Shown here: piece by piece, positions 10,901-21,979 of the stretch | Position numbering within the stretch: position 1 is the stretch's first letter | How the letters are laid out: every line of letters starts with the position of its first letter | Assembly (NCBI GenBank): GCA_009809945.1 | Contig: WTPW01000029.1 | Location: 409,667-473,666 of the forward strand | From: Gigaspora margarita | Lineage: Eukaryota; Glomeromycota; Glomeromycetes; Diversisporales; Gigasporaceae | Reading direction: 5' to 3' | Length of the DNA: 64,000 nucleotides | Position numbers and translations under genes: made by a program | The notes under the pieces: generated by a model | What the model was told of the DNA's origin: nothing | What the model saw: only the letters and a program-made list of their open reading frames with translations | Databases searched by the model: none

Positions 10901-13900
10901 ATTTGAGTTTGATCAATAAACTTATTACCTCATATCAACATTATCCTCAACAAGTAAAATTTTATGCTTTTCAGTCATATTCGAAGATATTTTACCAATA
11001 TCTGCATTATCTCTATCGCCTGAATTTAGTATAAATTTTTTATTTGTATGTTTATTGCTTTGAACCCATTGCATGCCTTCCTCTAAATATAGTTGTTTTT
11101 TTGTGTATAAATAGCGTTCTTGGTTCAATTCATTGCTTTCCTTATTAAAATAAACTTGATTCTTCTGTAAGTGTTTAAATCCTGTTTGAAACCGACACTT
11201 GAATGTAGTCCCTTGGCCAACTTTTGAAATTACGAAAATCTCTCCGCCATGATACGTAATAAGCTCTTTTACGAGAGCGAGACCGATTCCAGTGCCTTCA
11301 TAACTGCGTGATTGTTGAGATTTTGTGCGGTGAAAACGCTGAAATATGTTTAGGAGATCAACTTCTGAAATTCCAACGCCTAATATAATTCATTAAAAAT
11401 AAATGTAATGCATAATAAAAGAGTTACAATAAACTTAATAAAATATTATCAACCTGTATCTGACACTTCAAGAATTACTGTATTTCTTTCATTTTCATTT
11501 TCTATATATAAGCTAACTTTGATTTGTCCATTCCATGTATTCTTAAATGCATTTGAACCTTTAAAATATCAAAATTACTTAATTAAATTCTACTCTTTTA
11601 ATGCAAAAGTATTGAGAGTATAAATGCGTACAAAGATTATAAACAATTGTCTCAAACATATCATGATCCAAGTAAACTTCATTTCCTAAGGCTTGTTTAA
11701 AACTATCAGGATCTGGAATGTCAATAATATAATCTAAATCTAGTTTTTCGGCCATACTATGAAAATTAGATGCTAATTCTTGAGTAAATTGGGCTATATT
11801 AGTTTCACAAAAGTGTGCTTCTAGTTGGCCACTTTCAATATTTGAAAACTCAAAAAAAGTTTATAAATGCAATTTTGAAAATTTAATACAATATAATTTA
11901 GATTGTTTATTAAAGACTGTAATATATATAACTTACTTGAAGCAAATTATTAACTAGCTTGAGTAGTCTATGAGTGTTACGCTGAACTATTTGAAGGTGT
12001 GAGTGCATAATTGTTTCTTGCGTACATGAATTAATAGCCTCATCAAGTGGTGAAAGTATTAATGTTAATGGAGCTATAAATATTGAATGAAAATTAGTAA
12101 TATTTAAAAAATTATAACATGCATATTACGATAATTGATCATTACTTAGCAATTCACGACTAATATTTTGAAAAAACTTGAGCTTTTGATGATTCAAATT
12201 GGTCTGCATTTCTACTTGTTTTCTTTCATCTTCCATTAGTTTGCCATTTGTTATTGTTGTGCTAACGTAATTCACAACCGACTACATACATAAATATTTA
12301 TGAGAATATTTTCAAAATCAAATACAAAAATAAATTAAGCAACACACTCGGAAAAAGTTTGTATAATCATTGTCAAGTTCGCGATTTGGATTAATACCAC
12401 AAATTAATATAGTAGACAAAATTAGTTCACCGTCATACGAAGTCTTAATTGGAAATAGAATTGCTTGAGAACCATCTTTCAAAAGGACTTTTATATCTTT
12501 ATCCTCTTTCACTACAAGATGGACTGGCCAAGATTTACATTTTAAGAATAAATGTTTTGTTGTTGGCCGTTTTACTTCTATATATAGATCATAATTTTCA
12601 TCTGGATTTTCTGTTAAATTAATTGTTTTAGGTGTCTCCAGTAAATTATCAGGTATATCCCAATCCTTATTGCATAAATCCTTACAGTTGAAAGTAGTAG
12701 ATATTAGATGAGCTGCACGAGGTAGAAAACCAGATCTTAATTTGTCGCTATCGATAAAATAAATCAATGCAAAAGGAATGTCTTTATCATTTTCACGAAA
12801 TAATTTCATTATAATGTGGCAAGCACTTTCTAAAGAATCAGCATCTTTAAGGGATAATGCAATTGTGGCAGATTAATATTTGATTGATTCATTAGCAAAT
12901 TAAGTCATCCACTAACCATTAATACGATTTGCCAAAACACTAAGAGTCTTTATTCTTCTTTCTGTTAAAACTTTATGAGTCGTATAATCAGACACATTCA
13001 AAACAGCCCAAAATGTTCCATCTTCTTTGAAAATTGGGCTCATAGTATAACTAATATATATTTCTTGCAAGTAGTCATTATAACACTGCATAAAACGGAA
13101 ATCTTTCTCAAATAGGCCTTTTCCAGTCGATTTGATTCTTAGATTTAATTATAATGAATAGCAAAATAAGATACTTGAACATTTGGGATATTTGAAATGA
13201 AACATTTGCATACTTACAATTCATATCTTGACTTTACATAGTCAAAATGCTCAGGGTGAGTTTCAGAAAACGGCCTTCCAAATGCTAAAACTATTTTTAG
13301 ATTTCATTATAAAGCAAAACCTATTCGTAATTGTATAGGCATAACTAACCGGATGGATGTTTCGGTGTTATATATGGTGCATTCGCTATATAATAGGCGC
13401 AATTAGTAATTTAAGGTATAAATAATATTGAGAAGCTAGTAAATTCACACAATGTACCTTGATTATAAATATAAAGAAGATCAGGACCGCAGAAAATAAC
13501 GGTAGGAAATTTTGAATGGAAAAAGAGATTCTAACAATTTATGGAATAAATTTATGGTAAATTACAGTAAATACTGTTACATAAACTGCTGATTCATGTA
13601 TCCGGGTATTTACAAAGACTAGAGATATACCCGCTGTACATTTCTCGTCAACTTTGCCAGTATTTAATGATTTACACCAGCTAGATATTCTTTAAAGTGT
13701 AAATATGCTATTCTTCGGGATATAAATCGAATTTTTATACACAGAATATCCCCTGGTAGGGGCATACGAGTCAGCAGTTTACGGTAGCTTTAATGCTAAA
13801 AGTTATAAAGTACCACAATATTTTTAAATGAAGGTTCCCATGAATCTTGAGAGCCGAGACAAGTTGAAGACCAGTCACGACTATTTAGCAGATCTACTAC

Positions 13901-13942
13901 ATTTATTTCCTCCTGCTTATTAATACCGTTGTTTGTCGACAT
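7974..13942 (-). CDS. Dual hybrid histidine kinase, 19 exons, first H-box degenerate
   Basis: Exons in transcript order: 13942-13814, 13530-13458, 13385-13350, 13284-13218, 13137-12917, 12844-12348, 12281-12146, 12073-11937, 11848-11632, 11558-11454, 11379-10929, 10844-10729, 10661-10548, 10477-10153, 10075-9702, 9615-9297, 8975-8940, 8862-8740, 8667-7974. All introns are GT-AG, all phases agree, and they sum to 4170 nt (1389 residues). Domains by approximate residue: PAS-like 44-165; GAF 175-340; HisKA-1 370-435, with SRELLTPL where SHELRTPL is expected (Arg383); HATPase-1 480-600 (NLCSNAFK, DTGVGI, FQRF, GTGIGL); receiver 678-795 (ED684-685, Asp729, Thr759, Lys778); GAF 815-965; HisKA-2 with SHELRTPL (His999); HATPase-2 1095-1220 (NLLSNSIKF, NDTGIG, GTGFGL); receiver-like C-terminus 1252-1385 (Asn1309 for Asp, Lys1365 kept). 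No membrane segment is seen, so it is probably a cytosolic phosphorelay sensor feeding an HPt protein. The stimulus is unknown. The start is the ATG that gives the uninterrupted DWSSTCLG N-terminus. Confidence 0.9.
9027..9282. mobile_element. MITE inside intron 16 of the histidine kinase gene
   Basis: Terminal inverted repeats of about 34 bases: the left end AGGCCATTTGAA and inner TTTCGTTTAACGTTC are mirrored by GAACGTTAAACGAAA and the right end TTCGAACAGCCT. AAATA flanks both sides and may be a 5-bp target duplication. The interior has G-runs near both ends and no coding capacity. Removing the element and one AAATA leaves a 60-bp intron, close to the size of the gene's other introns. Confidence 0.75.
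13573..13788. mobile_element. MITE inside intron 1 of the histidine kinase gene
   Basis: The left end TGTTACATAAACTGCTGATT and the right end, read in reverse as GCTACCGTAAACTGCTGACT, are inverted copies. The edges are approximate. Removing about 216 bases would shrink the 283-bp intron to about 67 bp, within the 65-88 bp range of the gene's ordinary introns. No coding capacity. Confidence 0.6.
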
Positions 13943-13993
13943 AGGAATTACTTTATGAAATGAAGCTACAAAAATAAAGGCATCGCATCTCTA

Positions 13994-14001
13994 CTTATAT
14001 A
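13994..14001 (-). promoter_or_regulatory. TATA-like box upstream of the histidine kinase ATG
   Basis: TATATAAG on the minus strand, about 52-59 bases before the proposed ATG at 13942. In this AT-rich context it is only a positional candidate. Confidence 0.25.
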
Positions 14002-14277
14002 TAATATTCATATACATATATTATATAATCTGTTGGATATTGCATTGCATTCGATATTCATTATTAACGGTTACATGTTACGTAACAAGTTTTGCAAGCC
14101 AAGTTAGGAAAGAAATGCAAGCCGAAAATGTGTTAACAGGTTGTGCTCCGGATGATCATAGATTCTAGACCTAATCTTTTTTTTTTTAAGTCTAACGTTA
14201 ACAATGCGTTCGATTAATTGTAGCAGCACATGTTTTGATTGAATTTAATTTAGATATATTCATGATATATTTATGAT

Positions 14278-14450
14278 GAAAAAGTCTATGCGCCACCCGG
14301 GGTGGTACACCACCCAGTTCAAATTAAATAGTAATTTGATGACGCACATCACCTTAGGGTTAGGGTCAGTCAATTTAGTATTTGATTTGGATAGGGTGGC
14401 AGTAAATTATTTACCACCCGGGTGGCACATAGACGACTCCTTTTCATTAT
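14278..14450. mobile_element. MITE with CCACCCGGG inverted ends
   Basis: The left end has TATGCGCCACCCGGGGTGGTA and the right end TACCACCCGGGTGGCACATA, which are inverted and near-identical. ATGAAAAA and TTTTCAT continue the inversion outward. The interior carries a short GGGTTAGGGT tract at about 14357 but no coding sequence. It lies upstream of the histidine kinase gene. Confidence 0.65.
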
Positions 14451-14467
14451 AGTCATATTTCATTGAT

Positions 14468-14469
<2 letters not shown>

Positions 14470-14516
<47 letters not shown>
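14470..14516. repeat. Homopolymer T run, 47 bases
   Basis: An uninterrupted T tract. It could be the poly(A) tail of a minus-strand retroposon or an assembly-sensitive microsatellite. No element body is recognised beside it. Confidence 0.9.
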
Positions 14517-14523
<7 letters not shown>

Positions 14524-14557
14524 ATTGCATAACTATGGATACAATAGTATACTAGAT

Positions 14558-14669
14558 TCAGTGTTGTCGCTGGAAGGTCATTGGAAGGCCACTGGGAGAC
14601 CGCCGGAACTTTAAGTTCCAGTGACACTATTAATCTTCTTCCAGTGACCTTCCAGTGACAACAACACTA
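14558..14669. mobile_element. Short hAT-type MITE with 8-bp duplication
   Basis: A 112-bp element with inverted ends (CAGTGTTGTCGCTGGAAGG at left; CCTTCCAGTGACAACAACAC at right), flanked on both sides by TACTAGAT at 14550-14557 and 14670-14677. An 8-bp duplication with a CAGTG-type terminus is the signature of the hAT superfamily. The element is almost all inverted repeat, with no coding capacity. Confidence 0.75.
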
Positions 14670-14677
14670 TACTAGAT

Positions 14678-16337
14678 CAAGTCTATTATAGGTGACCCTT
14701 TTTGAACATTCAATGATAAGTGTCAAAAAAAGCATTTATAATACCCTAATAATATTATAAAATGATGATGCCAGTTGTTGAGTTAATTTTTTATCTGCAT
14801 GTAATCATTGTATCATAGTGTGGGAATATTTCATGATTACATAATCGTATAGAATATGTATTATAATTAAATCGGGCATAGATTGGGAAGATCATAATTG
14901 TATAAATATAGCCAATTGCTTATTAAGTGGGAGGATAGCTAGAAGGATAACGAGTAGATAGCTAGTAAAAGGAAGATAGTTAGCAAGAAAGCCAGGTAGA
15001 ACGCATTATTAATGGTTCATAAAAATCCGATAATTTTAATGATCATACTTTCCTTAATTTCCAACTATCATTAACCCCGAAACCCATCATAAAACAATCA
15101 TCCCGCATAACTTATGTAGTGCCCAAAGTTAAACTGCACATGCTCAATTATCGCTCTCCCAATTCTGTGTATCCTTTATGCAATACGATTAGACAATCTT
15201 GCATATATGTGCATAAATTCATGAAATTTAAATCAGCCAACTTTATAAGGATTATCATTCGTAAATGCAATTATGCGCGTAACAGTACCGTCATATACGT
15301 AATCGATCTGTGATTTAATAATCAATGCGTGAGCGAAATCAAGGATGGATGAACGACCAGTTACGTATTTTTATTCACATCCTTAGTTGTCATCTATGAT
15401 TTTTAAAAATCGATTTTCGTCCGTTATGCGCATTTTGTGGATGTTAGATTAACTGAGATATAGATAACGTTGATAACATGCGTTTGTGAGTCGCATGCTG
15501 TGTATCGCAAATAGTAAGGATTGTAACTGAATTTTTATAGTATCTCATGATAGAACCCATAGCAATTCCAATACAAACTAACTCAACCTAACAGTAATTC
15601 ATGATACAGATTAATGCAAACTCATCCTTAATCATTGAATAGATTTATAATGGAATTTTTTTATAGTATTCATGATAATTATTATCAGAATAGTTGTAAG
15701 TAACTTGTGATATAATTCCAATACAAACTAACTCACTCAACCACATAGAAAATAAAGACAATTCCAATGCAAACTATTCTAACAGATATGGTAACAGGAT
15801 TTTTTACAGTAACTCATGGTAGAAATCCTAATTTTTTTTTTAAAATGCCATAGTTGAAACTTTATTTAACTAAAAAGGAATAAATTTTATATTTTGAAGA
15901 TTTCAAACTATATTTGTGTTACTGTAACAGGCACCCAATGTGACATTATACCACCTATATTCTATGAGTGCATAATTAATGGGTATCTGTTTGCTATACT
16001 AAATTTAGTACATTGTATTAAATTTAGTACAGTATGAATACTACAGTGCAGGACAGCATAAGATATCCATTCTATACATATAAGGTGCCAATTTTTGATG
16101 ACTTTGTAATCAATTATGATTGGCTAATTTTGTGTAATTGATTCTGATTTGTTAATATTTTCTCTTTTTTTATATTAAATGCCAATTTTTTTTAAATCAT
16201 TATAGAATTTGGCTCTTAATAATTTCTTTCAAACAAAAAATAAGAAAATTTACCTGACAAAAATGAAGTTTAGTTAAAAATCTATCAATTTGTTAGAGGG
16301 TTTTTTGATTTTACTTGTTTTAAAAAAGTTATAATAA
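14678..16337. other. Non-genic stretch with short direct repeats
   Basis: No supportable gene. Directly repeated phrases such as ATTCCAATACAAACTAACTC recur at about 15567, 15716 and 15761. A solo terminal piece, TTAATGGGTATC followed by ACTAAATTTAGTAC, at about 15976-16035 matches the ends of the element at 44785-46228. Confidence 0.5.
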
Positions 16338-16996
16338 TTTAAGTGTAGAGTGAATATGGATCATTTCTAATAGTAATCACATTGTAATCATATAAAATCA
16401 TGTAATTAACCAATCAATTGTAAACAACATAGATCTGACAATCAGAATTAGCAATTTTTGTGCTACCTAAGTAAATTTGGCCCAAGTTTTTTTATCAATA
16501 TATGAGGCAGATTTTTTCAAATATTGAGTTCTAGAATTTTACAATTATGAAAATAAAGACTCATTCTATGTGATACCAAGTTTTTGCTAAAATTGGTCAC
16601 AATTCTAAAAAGTCTTATCAGGAGCATGCTTTGATATATATAAAATTTTATATTACTACATAGATTATATGAAAATTGATTTATGTTTACCTGATCTTAA
16701 AGTTTTGATTAACAAAAAGTGGATATGTTTTACTGTCCTGTACTGTATAATAAAAAAAAGTATTGTAAACTATTATATAAATTTTCACAATATATAGATA
16801 AATATAAATTTCATTTTGGTAATTCATATCAGTTAAGATATTTTTACTATTAGATACAGGCAGGATTTTTTAAAAAGAATTATTAAAGTTTGATCAGCTT
16901 TGTCAGTCAAATTTTGATAGTATTTCTGCTTATAAAAACTGGCCTTAACTAGTTGCAATCTAGTCAAAATATAGTTCATTATTCTGCTATCTATAT
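16338..16996. repeat. Truncated copy of the TTAA-flanked MITE family
   Basis: The left end TTTAAGTGTAGAGTG followed by GGATCATTTC matches the termini of the elements at 16997, 25149 and 42640. Interior phrases (a CCAATCAATTGTAAAC region, then the ATTTGGCCC region) are also related. No matching right end was found, so the exact extent is unclear. Confidence 0.4.
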
Positions 16997-17353
16997 TTAA
17001 GGGTAGGGTGAACATAGATCATTTCTTATATAAGTAGATCAACCAAAAAATATTACACAAAAATCGAACACATGTTACATATAAAAGTTTTTAAAAATAT
17101 ATTCAATTTTTATAAAAGTTTTGGGGTAGATATATTAGACCCTCTAATTCTAATTATAATAATTTGAACCCCTGTATTATTTGAAAAAACATACTTGCAT
17201 ATACCATTAATTCTTCCTAGGTTGAACGAAATTTGCCTAGGTTACACAATATAAATATCATATGATCATCACCTGATTTCAATTGAATTTTATTGTAAAA
17301 AAATTAGTAACGTGATCACTAGTAAAAATGATCGACGTTCACCCTACCCTTAA
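16997..17353. mobile_element. MITE flanked by TTAA, complete copy
   Basis: About 28-base inverted ends: TTAAGGGTAGGGTGAAC with GATCATTT inside, mirrored by AAATGATC and GTTCACCCTACCCTTAA. TTAA is present at both edges. If TTAA is the duplicated target, piggyBac-type mobilisation fits. No coding sequence inside. Confidence 0.7.
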
Positions 17354-17712
17354 TGATTAAGGAATTGATAAATAATCATGATTTAATGGTTATACTAAGA
17401 GGTTGAAATGGGTTAATTATAGATATATTTATAAGTTTGGATTTGAAAAGGTATAAATATAGTGCAAAACTTAAATTAAATATTTTTTAATTAGTAAGAG
17501 CACTTGTGTATTTCTAATTATTATAATACACAATACTAAGAATATTATACAAGTTACCATCTGAGGAGGTTAACTACAAAGTATTAATTTTATCAAAAGA
17601 TAATATATAGTTATTGGATGCGAAGCATCCAATAATGTGAGTTATTTGAAAAATAACTCCATTATTTGGCTATATGATAAATAAGTTATTGGTGTATAAC
17701 ATCCAATAACAG

Positions 17713-17876
17713 TATTATCCAATATCTTTACTATGATCAAACTGCAAAATAACTTGGTTATTTGGCAGTGTGAGTCTATTTTTGCCAAATAACTTTGTTA
17801 TTTGGCAAAAATAGACTCACACTGCCAAATAACCAAGTTATTTTGCAGTTTGATCATAGTAAGATATTGGATAATA
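17713..17876. repeat. Near-perfect palindrome, about 80-base arms, 3-base loop
   Basis: The arms ending GCCAAATAAC and starting GTTATTTGGC are separated by TTT at 17794-17796. They match outward to TTATCCAATATC / GATATTGGATAA with a single one-base indel. Just upstream, at about 17613-17705, are related small palindromes with ATTGGATG / CATCCAAT. It could be a foldback transposon or a hairpin RNA source. Confidence 0.85.
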
Positions 17877-19410
17877 TAGCAATATTTACAGCAATATTGG
17901 AGAAATTGGAATGAGTTATATGGGGCTTTTTTGTCTTAAAAATGTCCCTGCAGCACTAGAAATTTTTTGAACAAACAGTAAATAAAGATTGTATAACCAA
18001 ACAACCCAAACTTGATTTTTTGCTAATTTTAGATATGATCATTACAAAATTTTTTTATTGGATAAAAATCAAAATTGTGTAATGACATCCTGTGCAAATT
18101 GATAGTAAAATATGTTACTTATTTCTATTCTATTTTTTATATATTTAAAAATTTTATGTTAAAATATCTGGACTTCCAAAACTTATTTTAATAATAAGTT
18201 AACCATTTATAAAATTTGCATAAAATGTGCTTTATAAATTAATATTTAACAATAATTTAATTTAGCTTTGGGACCTCAGAACCCTATTTTTAAGGCAAAG
18301 ACCCTATATTCTACAGCACAATTATTTGAGAACTAACTTTAAAAAAGCACCAAATATATAAAGTAAGTTTTGAAAAAAATTAAAAATATAACTGTAAATA
18401 TTCTTGCAGTTAACTTATAATATAAGAAACAAGCTATTCTAAATCAAGAAGTACTAGCAATTACAGAATTATTACTAGCTTATGAGGAGTTTTATATATT
18501 AGTAGAAGTAGTGCAGAAGAAAAGGAAGAAAAAAATAATACAGATATAATTAAATTTAGTACTACAATAAACTAGCAAAATCAACTAGTAACATGTGCAG
18601 TTATTTTGGCATGTAATTATGAATACAATGTCAATGTTTTATTAATTAATTTAGCTTCATTATATGAACTATTTTGTAATATCTTCTATTTTATTACATT
18701 GAACAGTTTATAATTAATTCAACTAATATGTATAGAAAAAATACATCAAACTGGAAAATTTAGATCAATTAATATATAAGGTAGTTTGGTTTTTGAGTAC
18801 TAATACTGTATGTGTCTGAAATTAAGCTACCTTTTTGGCAAAAAATTACACAAAAAAGAGCTTATTTTCTGATTTTTGAATTTTTTGAAAAATTGAAAAA
18901 TGTACTAATAAAAGTTGTCCAAATGCTAACAAAATTTTACTGTAGGTGTTTTAATGTTCTGAACAAGTTTACTTAAAGGCACTTTTGAGGTTTACTTAGT
19001 AAAATTTTGACTTTTATATGTAGCAACTGCTAACTTAACAGGTTTTTTAAGATTTTTAAAAAAAATTAGTAGTAGCTTATTTTAGGTAGTAGCTTATTTC
19101 AGACATATATGGTATCTGTTTTTTCTGTTTTGGATCATTGTTTTTACTAGAGATAAAATTAAGAAAATATACAGCCTCTAATAATATTTAATTTTTAATA
19201 TTGGATAAGTTGTACAGAATTTAAACAAATAATATCTTGTTATACTCTAATAGTACTAAGTAAATTAAATAATCCAAATATTAATGATGTTTGTATTTTG
19301 TATAAACTTTCTTTATTGCTTTTAATAGCATCTTTTGATGCTATAATTCCAAAAGTACCTTATGTGTAGATGAATCTATAAATTTATAGTTAGATAAAAA
19401 CAATAAGATA
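17877..19410. other. AT-rich non-genic stretch
   Basis: No supportable gene. A segment at about 18940-19040 (AAGTTTACTTAAAGGCA and following) resembles one arm of the palindrome inside the 35.3 kb element. Confidence 0.5.
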
Positions 19411-19595
19411 CAGTTGAACCTCCCCAAACTGGTATACATAGTGAACAGGTTTTGTATCAGTATTAAGAGGTTATCAGATTTGAATTTATTATAAACTATT
19501 AAATTTATATGACAGAAATGGCTTGGTAGATTAATTTTTTATCAGATTTGACAGGTTATCAGTAATAACCTGATCAGTTTAGGGAGGTACAACTG
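19411..19595. mobile_element. Tc1/mariner-type MITE, TA duplication
   Basis: A 185-bp element with ends CAGTTGAACCTCCCCAAACT and, inverted, AGTTTAGGGAGGTACAACTG. TA flanks both ends (19409-19410, 19596-19597). Relatives lie at 39279-39463 and, with the same outer end but a different interior, at 36615-36956. CAGTTGNACCTCC-like ends with TA are typical of Tc1/mariner or pogo derivatives. Confidence 0.75.
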
Positions 19596-20079
19596 TACCA
19601 GGTTGTTGTAAAATATCACAGAAACTAAATCCAATTGGACAAAAGTAAAAAGTAATTACTAATGGTTCTACAAATATTATTGTTCAATTAGAGCCTTGTG
19701 AAGACAAGAAAACTAAAAAAACAGTTTGCATAAGAATACTAATAGTATTGCTTTGATTAGCATATTTATAATATAGTAGTGAAAAGCTATAGTTGGTAAT
19801 AGTTGGCTTGAATCACTAAAACATTTTATAATTTAATTAAGTATAGATTATACAGCATTTTTCATATTAAAAAAAGATGTGACCTCTAAATTATCTTCCT
19901 AATATGAAAAAATGCATATAGTTCTTATTTTCAAAAGTTGTAATTATTAATATATATATAATTTAGTTTTTTAAAAGATCAAAAACTACAATACATTGTT
20001 GCAGCAATATTATCTATAGCAAAAAATAAAAAAAGTTAAATGTATTGTTAAAGAATATAATAACTAATTTCTGGATAAA

Positions 20080-20710
20080 GGTCCTCTGGGTTGATAGCAT
20101 AGCGGTTATGCTCTGAGGATGCAAATCAGAAGGTGCCAGTTCGATTTCTGGTGGCAGCGAAATCGTAATTCTATATTGCGGGTCCTACTATATCAGGAGA
20201 TGTCAGCATAGATCAGAGAGTTTTGAATAGGCAATTCCTGTAGCAGGTTGCAGGTATTGCAGCTGGTGTGGAACCTTTGGGCGGACTACTTAAAATAGGT
20301 ACCAAAAGTGCATGTGTGGCCAGTTGTACCCTCGTCTACATATGGTCACACTGTCGAATGATGGACATTGTGGAGTGATGCTGCAAGTAGTTGTTATCAA
20401 AACCCCAGGATCGTCCTTGAGTCAGAACACTGATTTGAATAACCAAAGTCACGAGATGTATTGAGAGGCTGAAGTCTGAAAGAATACTTCAAGAACTCGT
20501 GGTGGCATGTCCGAACTGCGATCTGAACCAACAAGCTTATGACCATGAGATTCAGAAGGGCTTGCTGGGAGGAATAAAGCTCAGTGCAACAACCCTGCCT
20601 GGGCATTGATTGAATGCCAGATAGTAGCCTACATAACAGTTAGAACATTACTTGTACTTGTACTTAAATATCTAATAAAGTAGTGCTTGGTTGTAAAGTG
20701 TTAAAAAAAA
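20080..20710 (+). mobile_element. tRNA-headed SINE, composite, with 13-bp duplication
   Basis: A perfect ATTTCTGGATAAA duplication borders it (20067-20079 and 20711-20723). The head is tRNA-like, with A-box TAGCATAGCGG and a B-box-like AGTTCGATTTC at about 20140-20150. The tail ends AATAAAGTAGTGC and then an A-run. The middle (about 20204-20335) carries a module shared with the retroposons at 24540 and 28066: GGCAATT, GCAGCTGGTGTGGAACCTT, GGGCGGACTACTTAAA and ACCAAAAGTGCA. The later part (TATTGAGAGGC, TCAAGAACTCGTGG) is shared with the SINE at 31802. It therefore looks like a mosaic of two retroposon families. Transcription would be by RNA polymerase III, with LINE-supplied retroposition. Confidence 0.85.
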
Positions 20711-20723
20711 ATTTCTGGATAAA

Positions 20724-21519
20724 TTTGCACAACCAAAGGTTTTTCTAAATACTTTTCTTCTAAAAATGCAGTTGATAGTTGTCAATATTTACTTGCTTTT
20801 CTAGTCATTGTAACAATATAGAATAAGAATTTATTCTTGAGCATTACAAATTAAATATAATTACCTTTAATTTAAATCAATTATAAATTTTTTTTAATTT
20901 TTGATTATAAAATTTACTATAAGTATAATTGAGCATTGACTACTTATATAGCTAATACTCAATTAGATTTTTTAATAAATTTTTGCATATATTTCAATTG
21001 TTCAATTATTAGAATAGAAATAATTTATTTTTGCTATATCTATACTATATATATTTAACTATTACTAAAATATATGACAAAGATGATCTTTTTTACAATA
21101 TAATATATGAATCAGATTGCAGATATGTGTATTTGCCTTTTTACTTGGAATCACTAAAGCCAATGCATTTATATTATTTAAAAATAGTATAAAGAGCACA
21201 AAACATTTAACATTTTGATTTTAGATATCAATTGGCTTTTGAAGCCTCAATGTGGATTATCTTAATAATATAAATAATGCAAGTCAAATCACAAGTTATT
21301 ACCCCTTCTAAAAAGAAATAGAACTCAAAAATATTACAATTTAACAACAACTTCATTTTATATATTGTAGTGCAAAAACAAGATATTACTATGTTTGTAA
21401 TACTTCAAAAGGAGTATATATTATTGCTTTAGTAATCATTATTTAATGTTTTAAATTTATTTATGCAAAGAATATGTGTTAGTCATTTTATATTTTTTTA
21501 TGAGTATTGTTAATCTTAA
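20724..21519. other. AT-rich non-genic stretch
   Basis: No gene or well-defined repeat seen. Confidence 0.5.
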
Positions 21520-21764
21520 CAGGCTGTAAAATTCATAGCCCTGCATCTGCCAATCAAAATTGCTAATCTGCAAATTTTTTTGTATAACAAAAACAAAAAA
21601 TTACTTATAACACAAAATATAGCTTAAGAAACTACTTTTTTTATACAAAAAAAAAATTTATAGCTAAATTTCACTATAAAGTTTGCTATTTATTATAACT
21701 CTAACCCTAACTCTAACTTAAATAGAAAACTTTTTTGAAACAGGGGCATAAATTTCACAGCCTG
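21520..21764. mobile_element. MITE with CAGGCTGTRAAATT ends
   Basis: The left end CAGGCTGTAAAATTCATAG and the right end, read in reverse, CAGGCTGTGAAATTTATGCC are inverted copies. The interior, from TGCCAATCAAAATT through TATAACAAAAA and CTAACCCTAACTCTAAC, is closely similar to the interior of the element at 32485-32829, whose ends are entirely different. Confidence 0.65.
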
Positions 21765-21979
21765 TGAATTAAGTAATTTCTTTTTTATATCAATTTTAAA
21801 GCAATAATTTTTTGTTGTTCTAAATTTAGTATAGCAAAATTTTTGACTAAGATAATAATTTATAATCAACTTTTATAAAATTTTATTTGAAATTATTGTT
21901 AAAACTTCATATACTTATTGTTGTAAAATATTAGGCTGGGCATAAGTTAGAAATTGCATATACTAAAAATAGTATATGT

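Noticed and set aside
15119..15313. Small plus-strand gene of 64 codons
   Set aside because: The frame lacks an ATG at the listed start, has no recognisable domain and lies in non-genic repeat-bearing DNA.
17600..17880. CRISPR-like array suggested by repeated TTATTTGG words
   Set aside because: The repeats are arms of one palindrome with no spacers of regular length.
20100..20160. Functional tRNA gene at 20.1 kb
   Set aside because: A- and B-box-like motifs are present, but the cloverleaf is incomplete and the sequence is the head of a SINE bounded by a target duplication and an A-tail.
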